A stretch of 64,000 nt of DNA from Eutypella sp. D-1 (taxonomy: Eukaryota > Ascomycota > Sordariomycetes > Xylariales > Diatrypaceae). The stretch spans positions 1 to 64,000 of the forward strand of contig JAJTTP010000018.1 in the NCBI GenBank assembly GCA_023313575.1. The letters are read 5' to 3'. Below the pieces are notes generated by a model. That model had not been told where the DNA came from, did not search any database, and worked only from the letters and a program-made list of their open reading frames with translations. Each line of letters begins with the position of its first letter. Positions within the stretch are counted from its first letter, which is position 1. This document shows, one piece after another, positions 33,639 through 46,800 of the stretch. The position numbers were made by a program, and so were the translations under genes.

Positions 33639-36306
33639 ATGAGCCTTTTTGCCTTTGTGTGTAGAGCTCATTACAGACCTCGGGGTCCGGTAAGAGTATC
33701 ACTATGGTCTCTTTACCCCTCCAAACAGCGTAGCATTGGTGCTGGCGCCTCTAAACCAAACGGGCTGAGACAAATATCCTCGCGGGCAATTCCCCAGCGG
33801 GATGCTGCCATGGACGATGTGCGCAATATTGGCATTGTCGCACATGTTGATGCTGTGAGCCACCCATCCATCCTTTGATTAAAAATTTACGAGACCTACG
33901 TCAGCCGCCAGCTAGCTAACTTGGAGGGGGGATAGGGGAAAACAACCACCACAGAGCAGATGCTCTATAATTCTGGTGCATTGAGACACGCCGGCAGTAC
34001 GTCTTACTGAAACCTACATTGCGTATGTGTTTTCTGGTCACGTCCATTCGCACTAACAACCCCTAACTCCACAAGATGTTGACCATGGAGATACTGTCAC
34101 CGATTTCCTGCCCATGGAAAGGCAGCGGGGAATTACCATACAGTCGGCTGCAATCACCTTCCAATGGCCTACCAAAGAGCGTGCGAAACCTGGCGATCGT
34201 CTATATACCATCAACCTGGTCGACACGCCGGGCCACGTGGATTTCAGGTTCGAGGTAGAGCGTTGCATGCCCGTCCTCGACGGCGCAGTGTGTATCATGG
34301 ATGGTGTGGAAGGAGTCGAGACCCATACAGAGCGAGTATGGGCATCTGCCCAAGAGTTTAAAATACCCCGCATCATTTTTGTTAACAAGCTTGACCGGGA
34401 TGGTGCCTCCTTCAAAAAGTCTGTCCAGGACATAGGCCTCAAACTCAACGGTATTCCCCTGGTCTGCCAGATACCATGGTGGGGGAGGGATAGCGTCAAG
34501 GGTATCGCCGATGTCATCACCGGCTCCGTCGTTAGTTGGAGCGGTTCCCGGGACACTCCCGAGGAGTTGGTCAAGCATGTACCAGAGGGCACCCTCAAGG
34601 ACGAGCTTGCAATCGCGCGAGAGAAACTCGTTGAGCAGCTATGTGAGAAGGATGACGAATTGCTAGAGAAGTGGACAAGTCTCGGAAAGGATGTCCCAGA
34701 CGATGATATCAAAAAGAGCATCCGACGGGTTATCAGTGATGGCGAAGGAACCCATATCCCCGTATTCGCCGGCGCTAGTCTAAGAGGCATTGGAGTCGTC
34801 CCTTTGTTAGATGCTGTGACCGAGTATCTACCAAGTCCCGGAGACCGGCCCGAATTGGATGTTCGCATGGGCCAGTCCCATCTGCCCTTAAGTCAGGTCC
34901 TGCAAAAGGCCAGCGCCTCGAAGAAGGCTCAATATCGCATTGATGCCTTAGCCTCCGTTTTCAAGGTCGTCAACGACCCCCGTCGAGGCATGCTCGTCTT
35001 CGTCCGCGATTACCATGGCCTGCTCAAGAAGAACACGTCCATGTGGAACGCGAACCTTCAAGAGCTCGAGAGGCCCCTGAACATGATGCAAATCTCGGCG
35101 GCAGAGACCATCGAGATCCCTCATCTGTCCCCCGGCCAGATCGGCGCCATTACCGGATTGAAGAGCGCCCGAACCGGCGACACGCTGGTGATTTTCGGGT
35201 CCGGCAAGCCTCCGCAGACGGAAATCGCTAGCATCCAGGTACGGCCACCGACCATTCCACCTGCTGTGGCGTTCATCGTTCTGGAAGCGAACACCCCGAG
35301 TGGGGAAAAGGCCCTTGAAGCGGCGCTGCATAACCTTTCCCGGGAGGACCCTAGCCTACGGTGGTCCAAAGACGAGAAGACCGACCAGTATACCCTATCC
35401 GGCATGGGAACGCTGCACCTCGAAGTGGCGCGCGACCGGCTGGAGAAACACTACAAGGTCGAGGCCTTCTGGGGTAACATCGCGGTCGATTACAAGGAGT
35501 GCCTGCTCTCGCCGACGTCTCTCCACCACGCGGTCTTCGACAAGGCAGTGGCCGGAAAACCTGGAAAGGCCGCCTGCTCCGTCATCATCGAACCCCTGGA
35601 AGAGCATCACCACGATAATCTCTCCTCTATACATCTCGAGCGGGACGGAAACATCATTCAGGTGGAGATCCCTACCGAAAACGTCACGTTCGACCCGGAG
35701 ATGATAGGCTACCAGCTGATGACCGGGGCCATAGCAGCACTGGCCCGGGGGCCTCGCCGGAACTCCCCGATGCATCAGTGCCTCGTCACGATCAAGTTCA
35801 AGCCCGCTACCGACTACTTCGGCCCGACGCCGGCGGCGCACGTCGTGGGGGCGGCCAACAAAGCGGTGCGGACGGCCTTGAAAGAGGCCTACCAGCAAAA
35901 CAGCATCGGGATCCTAGAGCCAGTGATGAAGGCGACGATCATCTGTCCAGAGGCGGCGGGTGGCGACATCCAGCACGATCTGCACTCGGCGCGGGGCGGG
36001 CGGGTGCTGGAGGTGCGGGACATGCAAGACGGGTCGTCGGCGGGAGAGGGCGGCAAGGAGGGTTCCGAGGTGCTGGACATCGCGGACATCTACGCGCCGC
36101 CGGACCCCTACGAGTTCCAGACGACGCTGCGCGAGACGCGCCGCGGCCGCCTGCGCATGCTGGAGATCGCGTGCCAGGTACCCCTCGCCGAGATGCTCGA
36201 CTACGACAACGTCCTCCGCAGCAAGACCGCCGGCCGCCACTCCCTCACCATGTCCCTGGACACCTTCGAGAGAGTCACCGGGCCCCGCGAGAAGGCCCTC
36301 GACTGA
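33639..36306 (+). CDS. mef2: Mitochondrial elongation factor G2 (ribosome-releasing factor 2)
   Basis: GTPase that works with mitochondrial RRF to split ribosomes after termination. Exons 33639-33854, 33936-33996 and 34076-36306 join in phase to 835 residues. Introns are 81 nt (GTGAGC/TAG) and 79 nt (GTACGT/AAG). Intron 1 falls inside the P-loop, between AHVDA and GKTTTTEQ. The other G motifs are clear: RGITI, DTPGHVDF and NKLDR. EF-G domains II-V follow, ending with FERVTGPREKALD. The first ~55 residues are Arg/Ser-rich without acidic residues, as in a mitochondrial presequence. Intron 2 joins to give GNVDHGDTVTDFL, which suits the EF-G2 branch. Distinguishing EF-G2 from EF-G1 rests on remembered family sequence. 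Confidence 0.92.
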
Positions 36307-39240
36307 AAAAGAAAAAAAAAGGGGATAAGCAAAAAATCGAACGAGAACGAGGCCCACTTTACAACGTTTGCCCTGGGCGATATCGCGTTTTCACACCGAG
36401 CTGAGCACCCGTCAATCACGTGCTGCCTTTTTTTTCCTCTCCTGGATAATGCTCGGTCGTGATGAACGGGGCCCGCGATCGTTCTGCTGCTTGGAGTTCG
36501 CCTTCCCACCCTTCGGTGGCGATGGGAACCTCCCTACTACGTGTGTACGGTCGTGTAACGACCAACCACACCGATAAAGGAGCCGATTCGCAGGGTTTGG
36601 TTAGCTGTCTATTATACTCCGAAAACATAAATGAAAAGAAGAAAAAAAAGGCAATGGCCATATGAGTGTATTTTTACTTGATATCCTTTTTCAACGCCAG
36701 TGTAGAGAGAGATATGATATGTTTGTGATGCTATTCTCGCCTCTCTTGCTAGCCTGTAATCTCACTGTGCACATATTTATGTACGCAACACCGGCCCTCG
36801 AAAGAAGTAGTAGCCACGCAGCAAGTGCTGCAGTAGCAAAGGCAAAGGCCTCTCAAAGGTTCCTTACACTAAACCGGAATGGAAAAAAAGTGAAGCAAGA
36901 AAGTCACATAATAGTGTAGATGGAGAGCCTATCCCATCCTCTGTTCCACGTTGATGGCCAACCTGCACTGAAATCACCCCCGACTGCACTACTCAGTCAC
37001 CGAGCCATTGAGTGTCTGTCTATACCACCCCAGATCAACAACACCCTGCGCTTGGATCTCTTTCAGCCGTATCCTGTCTCATCATCCGGCATGGCTCGGA
37101 TAATTGATAAGGTGAGAGACGAGTACTCGCGAAGAGGAACTGGTTAATAGGATTGCCTCATCTGGTTATTCGGGGGCTAGGTAGAGCCAATTGTGTACGA
37201 CGGAAGGCTTTAGGACTTAGTTATCTACACCTCCGGGTCGAATTTCAGGTTGATGGGGTCCCGTTGGGGAACAAGGGGGGAAAAGATCCTATGGCAACCC
37301 CAGAGTTCCAAGGAACTCGAGTTCATCCGCGCAGACGCTCCAATGTTATCAGGGATTGTAGCCCTGCAGTGTAAGGACCCGAAAAGCTGGAAAAGGGGGG
37401 CCGGTTGGGTAAAGGCGGATTTGTATGTATCCCCTTGACGTTAAAGTTAGCAGCAGCAACAGGAAGGAAAAGCCCTATCTGTAGTCGCTCGTTATTCCCG
37501 CCTCTCATTTATAGCCTGTTTCGAAATACCTAAGTAAGCATACTTAATAAGAGCGTCAGCCGGACCGTCCGGTTCGCGCCTTGTCTGTTCATCCCGTCCG
37601 TTTATCAGTTAAACGTATCCGTTGGATCAGTGATAATGGACGTAATCGTAATCGGCCCCTTTTGGCCCCCACACCCGCTCACGCAAGCACCTGGGCACTG
37701 AGTATTACATTACATTACAATACTTACAGCCTTGCTGGCTGAATACCCCGGATTTGTAGTAATGCATACATACATACATGCCAGACCGCAGACGTGTCCA
37801 TTGGCACAATATTTTTTCGACCCCCCCCCTCCCCAACTCCTGGTCTCATTCCTGCCTCGTCCTCTCCCCACGCCTTAAGGGGCCTCCAACCCAGTTCATT
37901 CCAGATTGCGTGCCCAGGTGTTAACTGCTAGCTTAAGGTTAGGTTCAAACCCCCCCCCCCCTCACCCCTGGAATGCCAGCGATAAATCGAAGTTCCGCAT
38001 CCAATGTACATATGTGCGGACATACGTAGGCATGTAAAATAACGGTCTCATAAAGTCAGCTTCTATTTCGACCTTACCTCTCTTTTCGACTCGACTCCCC
38101 CGGACTTGTATGTACCTCGGTACCGCACCTTCTTATCTCCTGGTCCATGTCCCTCCACAGAAGGGCATGTTCTCTCTTTTTTAATCCCCTCCATTCCTTC
38201 CCCTCTTTTCCCCCGGATTTCCCCCCAGTCTCCGAATCGAGGCTGGCTTCCTCCATATTTTACGTTTTGTGTACCTACGTGTACCTACAAGCTCTACCCA
38301 CAAATGTGTAAAATACACAGCCCTGTATCCGTACTTTTTTGTATCTGATAGAGAGATCCACAGAAAGGAAGTTGGTGAAGCCCATCATACAGTGACCTTT
38401 TTTCATTTTGCCGTGCTGAGAAAAGAAGGATGTATATATAGCCCATCATTCTACTATAAACATGTCATCTGCGTACCAAGTCATATTCACGACATAAGCA
38501 ATCAAGCAGAGAGAGGAGGGCAGTTATCGTAATAGAAATGCACCGAGATTGATCAGCGCTCGATTAGCCTTGAAGCGTCTCGGGGTCGTGATCTCGTCAA
38601 GCGACCGAGGCTCCATAGTAGGCCCTGGATGTATTGAGGATTCCTTCTAATAATACACACACACATATGCCTCTGAGAAGAGGGTAGCCTTTTAAGTCTT
38701 CGGGCCCGGGGTGGAAGAGCAACGCAAAAGGGGACAAAACCAACTGATGAAAGAATAAGGAAGAAAAGAAAAAGAAAAAAGAAAAGGCCCTCTCCTTATT
38801 ATCTATCGTCCTCCGTATGAGCTCGCGCCCGTGCTTTTCCTCCTCTTCCTGCCTTCCCAGCGCACCGTGACCGCAACCAAAGAAAACGCAATGATAGGGG
38901 GTGCATGATCGCCCGAAATCCCGAGTCGGATAAAAACATGTCATCGTGGTATCGTGTTTCCCCGTTCCAAGCCCGCAGCCCGATCGTCTTGATGTTTTTG
39001 TTTTGTACTCCTGGAACTCCGCGGGATAGAGAGGCAGAAAGAGAGAAAGTAGGGAAAAGAAAGGTCAAACGACCGCGCCCGCCGGCTATGAATACAAGAG
39101 TCCTTACGGACTAGAAGAAGATTAAGAAGGTTAGGAGGGGTTGTTCCAGCCATCGTAGAGGAGAGCGTATGCGCCAGGCGATGCGCCCCGTTGTTTCTAA
39201 CTGGAATGATGAAGAGAGAGGGCCAATGCGACCTCTCCCC
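36307..39240. other. 2.9 kb gene-poor stretch after mef2
   Basis: No supportable gene. Visible: purine-rich 3' UTR-like sequence near 36,300, C-homopolymers near 37,823-37,833 and 37,950-37,962, and a pyrimidine-rich stretch at 38,150-38,230. Small open frames here lack resemblance to known families. Confidence 0.5.
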
Positions 39241-39522
39241 TCAGCGGCGCAGGGACCGCTGCCAGTGGTCCTTGTGGAAGCTCACTGGGCTCGGAGGCGG
39301 CGGGGCCGGCACATCCCAGTCGTTCTCCTGGATGGACCGGACGGGGCTGCTTGACTCGTTGCTGGTGGTTGAGAGGGTGGCGTTCAGGCTCTTGAAGAAC
39401 TCGCCAGCGCTTATCTGATTGTGTGCCTTGCTGGGCGACAGCGGAACCGGCGCCACGATTTGGCCAGGCATGTTGATGATTAATATAGTAGCTAGGGACA
39501 TGGTTAGCATCTTGGGTGTCAT
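39241..39522 (-). CDS. Candidate small secreted protein (93 aa)
   Basis: A 93-residue frame on the minus strand starting MTPKMLTMSL. The first 24 residues form a plausible signal peptide: a hydrophobic core (MSLATILIINM) then a cleavage-like IVA before PVPLS. The mature part has no Cys, one NAT and one NES N-glycosylation sequon, and a PAPPPPSP stretch, ending in HKDHWQRSLRR. Support for a transcript: a TATA-like CATAAATACC at 39723-39732 and a well-formed 5' UTR intron at 39612-39551 (GTAAGT donor, CTGATAAC branch, CCTAG acceptor, 62 nt); after splicing, the first ATG is this one. No family recognised. It could still be a chance ORF. Confidence 0.5.
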   Translation of the reverse strand: MTPKMLTMSLATILIINMPGQIVAPVPLSPSKAHNQISAGEFFKSLNATLSTTSNESSSPVRSIQENDWDVPAPPPPSPVSFHKDHWQRSLRR

Positions 39523-39550
39523 GCAGTCGCGAAACGGGTAGCGGGAGGGA

Positions 39551-39612
39551 CTAGGATAGAACCACAGCCTAGAAGGTGCTGTGGAGGTCAAGCAGTTATC
39601 AGAATAACTTAC
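39551..39612 (-). other. Predicted 5' UTR intron of the small secreted protein gene
   Basis: GTAAGT at 39612-39607, CTGATAAC about ten bases further, and an ATCCTAG acceptor ending at 39551. No ATG lies between the TATA-like site and the donor. Confidence 0.5.
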
Positions 39613-39722
39613 GGTATGGGTGAATGTTGTATGAGTGGGTTGATAGTGATTTTTGGATATTGAGGTTGGCGCACGAGGTTGTTTTTCGTCGACAGCCTGA
39701 CCACCTAAGGGGAAAGATTGCT

Positions 39723-39732
39723 GGTATTTATG
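39723..39732 (-). promoter_or_regulatory. TATA-like element
   Basis: CATAAATACC on the minus strand, about 110 bp upstream of the predicted 5' UTR intron donor. Confidence 0.4.
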
Positions 39733-42700
39733 GGAAAGCTGCCTTGTGGGGGGAGTTACAGTTGAAGTATGGGAGGGGGCAAAAAACCCGGGGGAGGAGT
39801 ATGGGGGAGAGTGTGTGATGATAAGGGAGGAGGAAGGTATGGAGAAGAATCGAGGTTGTTGAGAATTTTCTTCTGTGCCCTTTCAGTCGTCCAATGGATG
39901 TAGCTGCTTATATTCCTTAATGTACTTAGGCGAGGTAGGTGGTACGTAGAAGTTTCCAATAACACCCAATCCTGAGGGGATAAGTAAATCCTGGAAGGCT
40001 ACGGCAAGAGCAGAGAATGGAAAGAGCGGTCGGTGTAAGTGCAGGTCAGTTATAGCTAGCCCGAGATACCGGGTAGGTAGGTCAAGTCGATATGCGTCTG
40101 GGCTTGCAGGTTATGCAGGTGAAGAACGGAGAGACGCCTCTACGGGAACTGACCGCGATCTCGTAGGTAGGTAGGTAGATATCTTGGTCTGTATGGGATA
40201 TGGTCGCAAGCTTGTGCGCGAGAAGGTCACACTTCCTAGGCGAGGGCACGTAAGATAGATCTTCTATCCTGACTTTGCTCTTTTCCAACCTAAGAGTTGA
40301 GAGTTGCTGGGATTAGCTAGGCGAGATGGTAGTACAATCTCGAATAAATAGGTATGTTGGTCGGTTTTCGTCGATAGTGATGGGTAGGTAGTGTGGTGGT
40401 AGTGGGTGTAAGTGCTTGCGTACGGTTTGTTGATGGCAACAGCAACAATGGCAACAACAATACCTAAGTAGGCACCGTTTGTCTCAATATGCTTAAAGTA
40501 GCGGGTGGAATTGCTGCAGATGTAGATATTATGCTACTGGTATTCTGGATGAGTACCTAAGTTAGGTATGTAGATATGTGTACAGGATAAGTATGTATGG
40601 AAGTAGAGGGGGTGTAGGTATGTATGATTATTCTACTTAGTAGGTACGATGAATTATACTAGCTACAATGTATGAGGAAGACAGGAAAAGAGGGAAAACG
40701 TTCACTTTCCCTTCGTCGCGCCCGGGCACGGGAACTTAGCCAGATATTTATGATCACGTCTCGACGGGATACATAGGAATCAGGGCAGACACTTCTGACG
40801 GAATTAGTAAAACCTCAAATTATTTTTAAATGCAAGTTGCTTCAACTTTGGAGTAAATCGGGATAACTAAAGGACGGGACAGCCTTATCCATCCATCCAT
40901 ACCTAGATGTCCTCGTTTAAGGAACCCTTGTGTCTTGGTGTACTCCCCACATACAGTCGTGTATTGAAGATAATAGGCGCGGATGAAACGCATTTAGATA
41001 CTTTGGTCCAACTATAGATACTGTAGACGCCGAAGTATCAAGCGGAAAGACTAAGTCGCTGTACACACATACACGTATGTGTACATTCCTACCTGGGATA
41101 CATCCATATAGGTACATACTCCTCCTATGTACACCTACCCAGGTAGATATGTGGCCAGCTTGGTCCCGTCGGGTACGTATTATATCTATCTGGTAGGTTT
41201 TGATTTGGTTTGGATTTTTTTCTTCTTAATATGGGTTTTCTTTTTTCGAGCAAACAAGTTGTTCCGTCAGGGATAATATGGTACCTACGCTCTGCTTGCT
41301 GACCGAACCCCATATTCTACAGGTGGACTTTGATTAGGGGCGGTTTGGTCAACTCAGGGGGAGGCAGGGGTACCTGGGGACATTTCCCGTAGGCGTGGGG
41401 CGTGGAGCAATGGCCCGAAAACTCGAGACCATAGGCATGAGGTACATTCTAGGTAGCAAGATTTGTTAGGGGTGTGTTATTAGACATTTTCATGTAACCT
41501 CAGTCTAGGGGCAGTTGGGGCGGGGGCCTGGGGTATGGGGTATGTATTGATTTTTGAGTACGGGGTTAGCGGCATGTTGATGGGATAATATGGCAATAGT
41601 GTGTTGCAGCTACCTAATTGCCTAAGTAGGTCAAAAGTGAGGAATGAGGATTTACTAAGTAGCAATCCTAAAAGATGTACGGATTGTACATGTCCATACA
41701 TATTGCATGCAAGGCTTAGCTTTGCATTACGGCATCGTCAGAGGTGATCTCAGCAGCTCTTAGGCTAGGAAAGCTGATCTGATAGTGCCCGCGGACTGCC
41801 TAACCGTTATGGGTAATTACCTACCAGGGCTGCCAGGTAGGGAAGTATAAGGCGTGTATCAAAGTCCTGTCCACCATCTCATCGCTACTTGGGGTATGCG
41901 AAAATGGGAGCTCGGCATAGCTTCTACATGCACATTCTCTTGTCACTCCCAAGAATCTAGTGCGATCGATTCGGATTGCCAGATTAACGACAGCTGGGGA
42001 ACCTTACACGGCCGAATTCTGAGGAAAAGTTCCACAGGTACAGACTCTCAGGCGCGTCTCAGCTCTAGATATTCCGGCCCGGGTCCGAATCGGGTATCGT
42101 CGTATTACACTATCGTGGTAATTCTAAAAGGGGGCTGACTTTGTGGCTGCGCTTCGTGTCTCTGTGATCCCGACCGACTGAACAACTCATCATAACGGTT
42201 TTCGTCTCCTCCCGTTGGCCGCATCGGCGGTCGGTTTCCAATATATGGCGGCAGGGCTGAAGGCATTAGGCACGGTAGGTTGACATGTCGCCGTAGGGGA
42301 AGCTCAATGAATCATCGCTCTCGCCAAGCAGGCACAGCAGCGTCAGCTAACTAAGAATCCAAGAATCCTACTCCGTCTGACCCGTCTACCACCGTTGATA
42401 TGAAGGTGGACGTCGATGTGGATGTGGGCTCGCCTCATCCAGGTAATCATTCACTGCCTTCCCGTCCACCTATGTCACAGGTGGTATATTATTTCTTGTT
42501 TAGGCCGCAGCCAACTCTGATCCCGCTTCCAATCCGTGCGCAGACAACGGCGCGGGCGGTAGCGATTGGTGGCAGAACTTGCCAATGGGAAGGAAAAGGA
42601 GAAAACTCCCCCAACATGCCGGCATCCCTCTTTCCTTCTCTGTCTCCCTCTTACCGTTACTACGGTTCATTACAGGAGATACATAGGGCACGCACTCGCA

Positions 42701-43205
42701 CACCCTCCACCCTCACCGCCATATGCTGTTTTTGGAGATGTTTCGAATTCCAGAGGACGAGGATCTACCAACCATGTCGGGCTAACCACCTGGGCAACAA
42801 AAGTAATCAGTTGGCAATGGGCTGCTTCCGAACCCAACTTGCAGCCAAACTAACCCAACGGAAGAAAGACGGGAGGGCATCAATAAAATACAACACAGCA
42901 CGGCCAACAAAAACGAAGAAAAAAGAAGAAGAAACCTAGTAGTGCGATAATATTATCGTCCACATCGTAAATCTTCCAAGATTGTGGGTCGAAATCGGGC
43001 ATTCAAGTGCCAGAGTGCATAAATGAGCCATCATCCCGCACTTCCCCGGAAGCACCCCAGGCCTTCCCCATGAAAAATCCGTGCTGCCGCGGTATATTTA
43101 AGTGGGAAATGGGCCGGTCTCTTTCCCACTCACTTTTTTCTTCCAATTTTTTTCCTTCTTTCTTTTTTTTCCATATAGTGGGGTGGAAGCTCGGAGAGAA
43201 GGAGT

Positions 43206-43240
43206 GGAAACTCCCCTATTTGCCTATAAGGGAAGTTTCC
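43206..43240. repeat. Inverted repeat / hairpin
   Basis: GGAAACTCCCCT at 43206-43217 pairs with AAGGGAAGTTTCC at 43228-43240 with one mismatch and a ten-base loop. Confidence 0.7.
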
Positions 43241-43816
43241 CTTCTGGGGGTCTCTTGGGGCTTCTTGGGGGCCTCATCTGGGACACTTGGCAAAGCCTGG
43301 ATTGACCACCGTGTGCACCCACCGCCTGCGCCTTGCGCCTGCGCGTCTCTGCCTTTGTGGGGTCTGGAGAAAGATATCCGCTATCCCGCTAGGCTCCAGG
43401 GCTGCCTAGGTGCCCTTGCCCCGGCCGCTCCGACTGCCCCGTCGGCCTGTATAATACCTAAGAATACTTCGTACCTTGTCTTTCTCCTTAGCTCCGGGTA
43501 TGTGAAGTATTGGTATGGAATAGCGTATCATATGCCTTGATCGGGAAATGGGAACCTCATAGGTGGAATGCAAAGACCCAAATGAACTAATAGCCGATGC
43601 GCCCGCTAACGGAAGGCTCTACGTATCGCGGTACTCTACATATAGATTGGATTTTATCCAATACTTCGAATCTCCAAATCACCGCCGTAACCAACAGTAC
43701 TCCCCGAGATGCCGCCCATGATAGCCCGCCCTGCTTATTAGGCACCTACTAACTTGGCTCCTTACTAAAATCTTAATTAGAATGGTAATATCGGATTACG
43801 TGGGCAGCCAGGCGGC

Positions 43817-43880
43817 CGCGAAAATTTATGGCCCAACTTCATTCTTGGCCAAATACATAGCTGGGCCATAAATTTTCGCG
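43817..43880. repeat. Perfect 19-bp inverted repeat with 26-bp spacer
   Basis: CGCGAAAATTTATGGCCCA at 43817-43835 is the exact reverse complement of 43862-43880. Both arms continue outward into GC-rich sequence with partial pairing. No flanking duplication is obvious. Confidence 0.9.
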
Positions 43881-46800
43881 GGGGCCCGGCAGCTCGATTC
43901 TTCTTCTTCTTCCTTCTCTTCCCGCCAATTTTAGAAACGGCCGCGAAGACGAAAGACCGGCTCATATTGCCTCGTAACGTAACCCCAGGCCCGGACCAAG
44001 ACCGGGACCCTTGTCGACTGGCCGTGGTTTCAAAACAGTGACCGGTAATAATCCTGCTGTCATGCAAGTCTACATACATAGTCAGCATTCCATTCCCGCA
44101 CCCGCCGCGACTACGCAGGCCGATAATCCTCTAATGTTGGGTTGCGGTAGTGCTGCTGTGAGAAAGCCTTTTCAAAGGCAGTAGGCGGCGATAATCTTGA
44201 GTGCTTTAGGTGCTGACGACTTGCCGGCCAACTTCTGCTGGCCAATTCGTCACACTCACTGCCCATTCAATGATATGAAGTCCCACAATTACCAACCTTT
44301 TAGATGTGACAGATGCGGACATTAATAGGCACTATTGTCTCGACCGAAGTCCCGATCGGGTCTCCTATGGAGTTTCTAGAAAAATTCCGCCGGTCTCCAT
44401 GGATCTATTTAAGCAGCACACCCTGGCCTCCGACGACATCAGCTTTGGTACTAGACTATATAGAGGTCTGGACTACTCGTTGGTTCTATTCGTATGTTCC
44501 GCCTCATTGCTACCACTACGTAGTACGTTATTAGCCGTAGATATCCCTTGCGTGGCCAAATACCCGCCGCCTTGGACATCTTACGATGTTTGCTAACTTG
44601 TCTAGCTTAGCAGCTTCATCCTTCTCACCACCTTTCTCGTCTGTCACTCCTTAAACACGTTTCCGCCAACTCCGGGTCTTATGCCATAACAATTTCCTAA
44701 TATGATATCCATCATAGTAAGACGGCAAGTCCTCGAAGATTTGATGTCGTAATTGCTGGCATCCCTTTCGAGGTTCATACACCATACACAGTACTGTTGT
44801 AGTTACTACCCATGGCTATGGATAACCTTGGAAAGGGGTAGTTAGTTATGTGTACCTTGGAGCGTAAGTACCTATGTACTTAGGTAGGTATAGCTTACCC
44901 CACGCCCCATTGCAGCAGTTACCGTCCAATATCACCACCACCACCACCACCACCTACCCGTGCGGCCGGGGACCTTTTGAAAAGTTATTCCCTGTCCGAA
45001 ACGTGCTCGGGCCCGGGCCACACCCGTCGCCTGCCCTGCTGGGTGCAGGCCATATTTTTCAGCCAGCTCTCGGCGCGAGCCCTGCTGCGGGACATGATTC
45101 GACGGTAAGGCTGCAGCGCACCGCGGCCTGGCTGAAACTTTATTACGTTCAACCCTTTCCGCGCTTCCAATATTACGCATGCGCAACTGCGCGGCCCCAC
45201 GTCCGGCCTGACAGGATTAAGCTATGATGTTCTCTCAGCTAGACGATAGCCACGATGCTTGGGTATCGGGCCTTTATAAGCGACGACCCTGAGGTGACAT
45301 GGACCCACGCAGACAGGCAACAGTCTAGCCACAAGATGGCTTGCGTGGTCATCGGTAGACCATAGGATGTCCCGGGGAGGCCCCCGCCTTATCGCCATAC
45401 GAGCTAGTTCGCCGCGATGCATCTCATTTGGCCACCGGTAACCAGAAAGATCTAGGTGCTTTGGTGCAGATTAGGTATGCTAGCGAGGAACCCGTTGGCA
45501 CTTTTGGTAAGTATGGCTTGCCCTACCTAGGTAGCATTGGGCTAAGTGCATGTGGGAAAGGGGATGGACCGAAAACAGTATCCTTAAACGACTGTGGGGG
45601 TTGCCGGGCCAAGATCATCGTCAGCTCACCCCCACGGGGAGAGGAGAATATGCCAGCTCTGTGCGGTTGTCAGCTGTCCATAGTACTCCAGGATGCGATG
45701 ATATGTATCAGTGATGCCTGGGTTCAATCTTCGGGTGGCAATGCCTGAGCACTGGCGATACAGAATTCCATGGAGCCCAGGCCTCTGATACCTCTCTGGA
45801 AAGATATTCAGCTCAGTAGCTAAATAGCCGTCTACCTAAGTGCGTGCATCGAACCTACTGGCCAGACGCCCCATCGCGGGATAGTCTTCGTTCGCCCCCA
45901 CTCCAAGACCATTCCCGCCAACATGATTTGCTGGAAAACTCCCATCAGATACCAGCCTGGCTATCTCTTAGCGTGTCAACAACTAAATCTGCCATTGCTA
46001 CGGGATAGGGGTTCGTGCCTTTTGGTGCAGGAATATGGCGATATTCATGACGATCACGCCACTTTACGTTCTCTACCTGCCTACCCAGTCGGCGAGTCGT
46101 CACACATTCTGCCCTTAAGGCGGGCTGGGCTGGCTGACGTGCACCTGTAGCTATCGTCAGATCCTACCTACCTGATATGAAATAACAGAAACGTCGATTA
46201 CCCTTCTGCTGACTCCTGCTGATTTCTCCCCATCATACCACGCCCCCTCCTTTCTTCCCCTCTCCTCGGCGGGCCGTTGAGGACGAGCCGCGAATCGTAG
46301 CGTCATATCTGCTTGGTCATCATGCTGACCGACACGTGGTAAACCGCATAGCGCGGGGGCGACTACTTTGATGACGGAGCCCCGAATTAATGTATCTCCA
46401 CCTCCACCCTCCAGTCTCTCAAACATCACTTTCGGCTCCTCGCTGACTAATATCAGACGCGGCGGTAAGCAATACGCGGCTCGACACGTCCACAGTCTCA
46501 CACCTACCGAGGCTGATGAGATAAGGTGCCGCTCCAGAATACCTGATGACTCGATAGGAGTATTAACTTGTCGGTCAACGTATCACGCGATAACACGGTG
46601 TCGCTTATATAATACACTCAAACAACCCTGTACTGGACGGGGTGGATGGGCCGTAAAAATGGAAAGAGCATAAGCACATAGGTGCGGCAGTCAGGACTCG
46701 AGTATCCAGGTAAGCTTGCTAATATATAGTTACTTAGATAGGATGGAAAATCCTGACATTGTAGCAGGTATTTTATACATGCAGGACGGAATGTGATAGC

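Noticed and set aside
42400..43540. Two plus-strand frames of about 178 codons
   Set aside because: No family resemblance; composition follows local homopolymers and repeats (Phe run from a T tract, Lys/Glu end from an A-rich tract).
45428..45748. 106-codon Cys/Gly-containing frame
   Set aside because: Starts with TTG, no ATG near the start and no supporting splice sites or resemblance.
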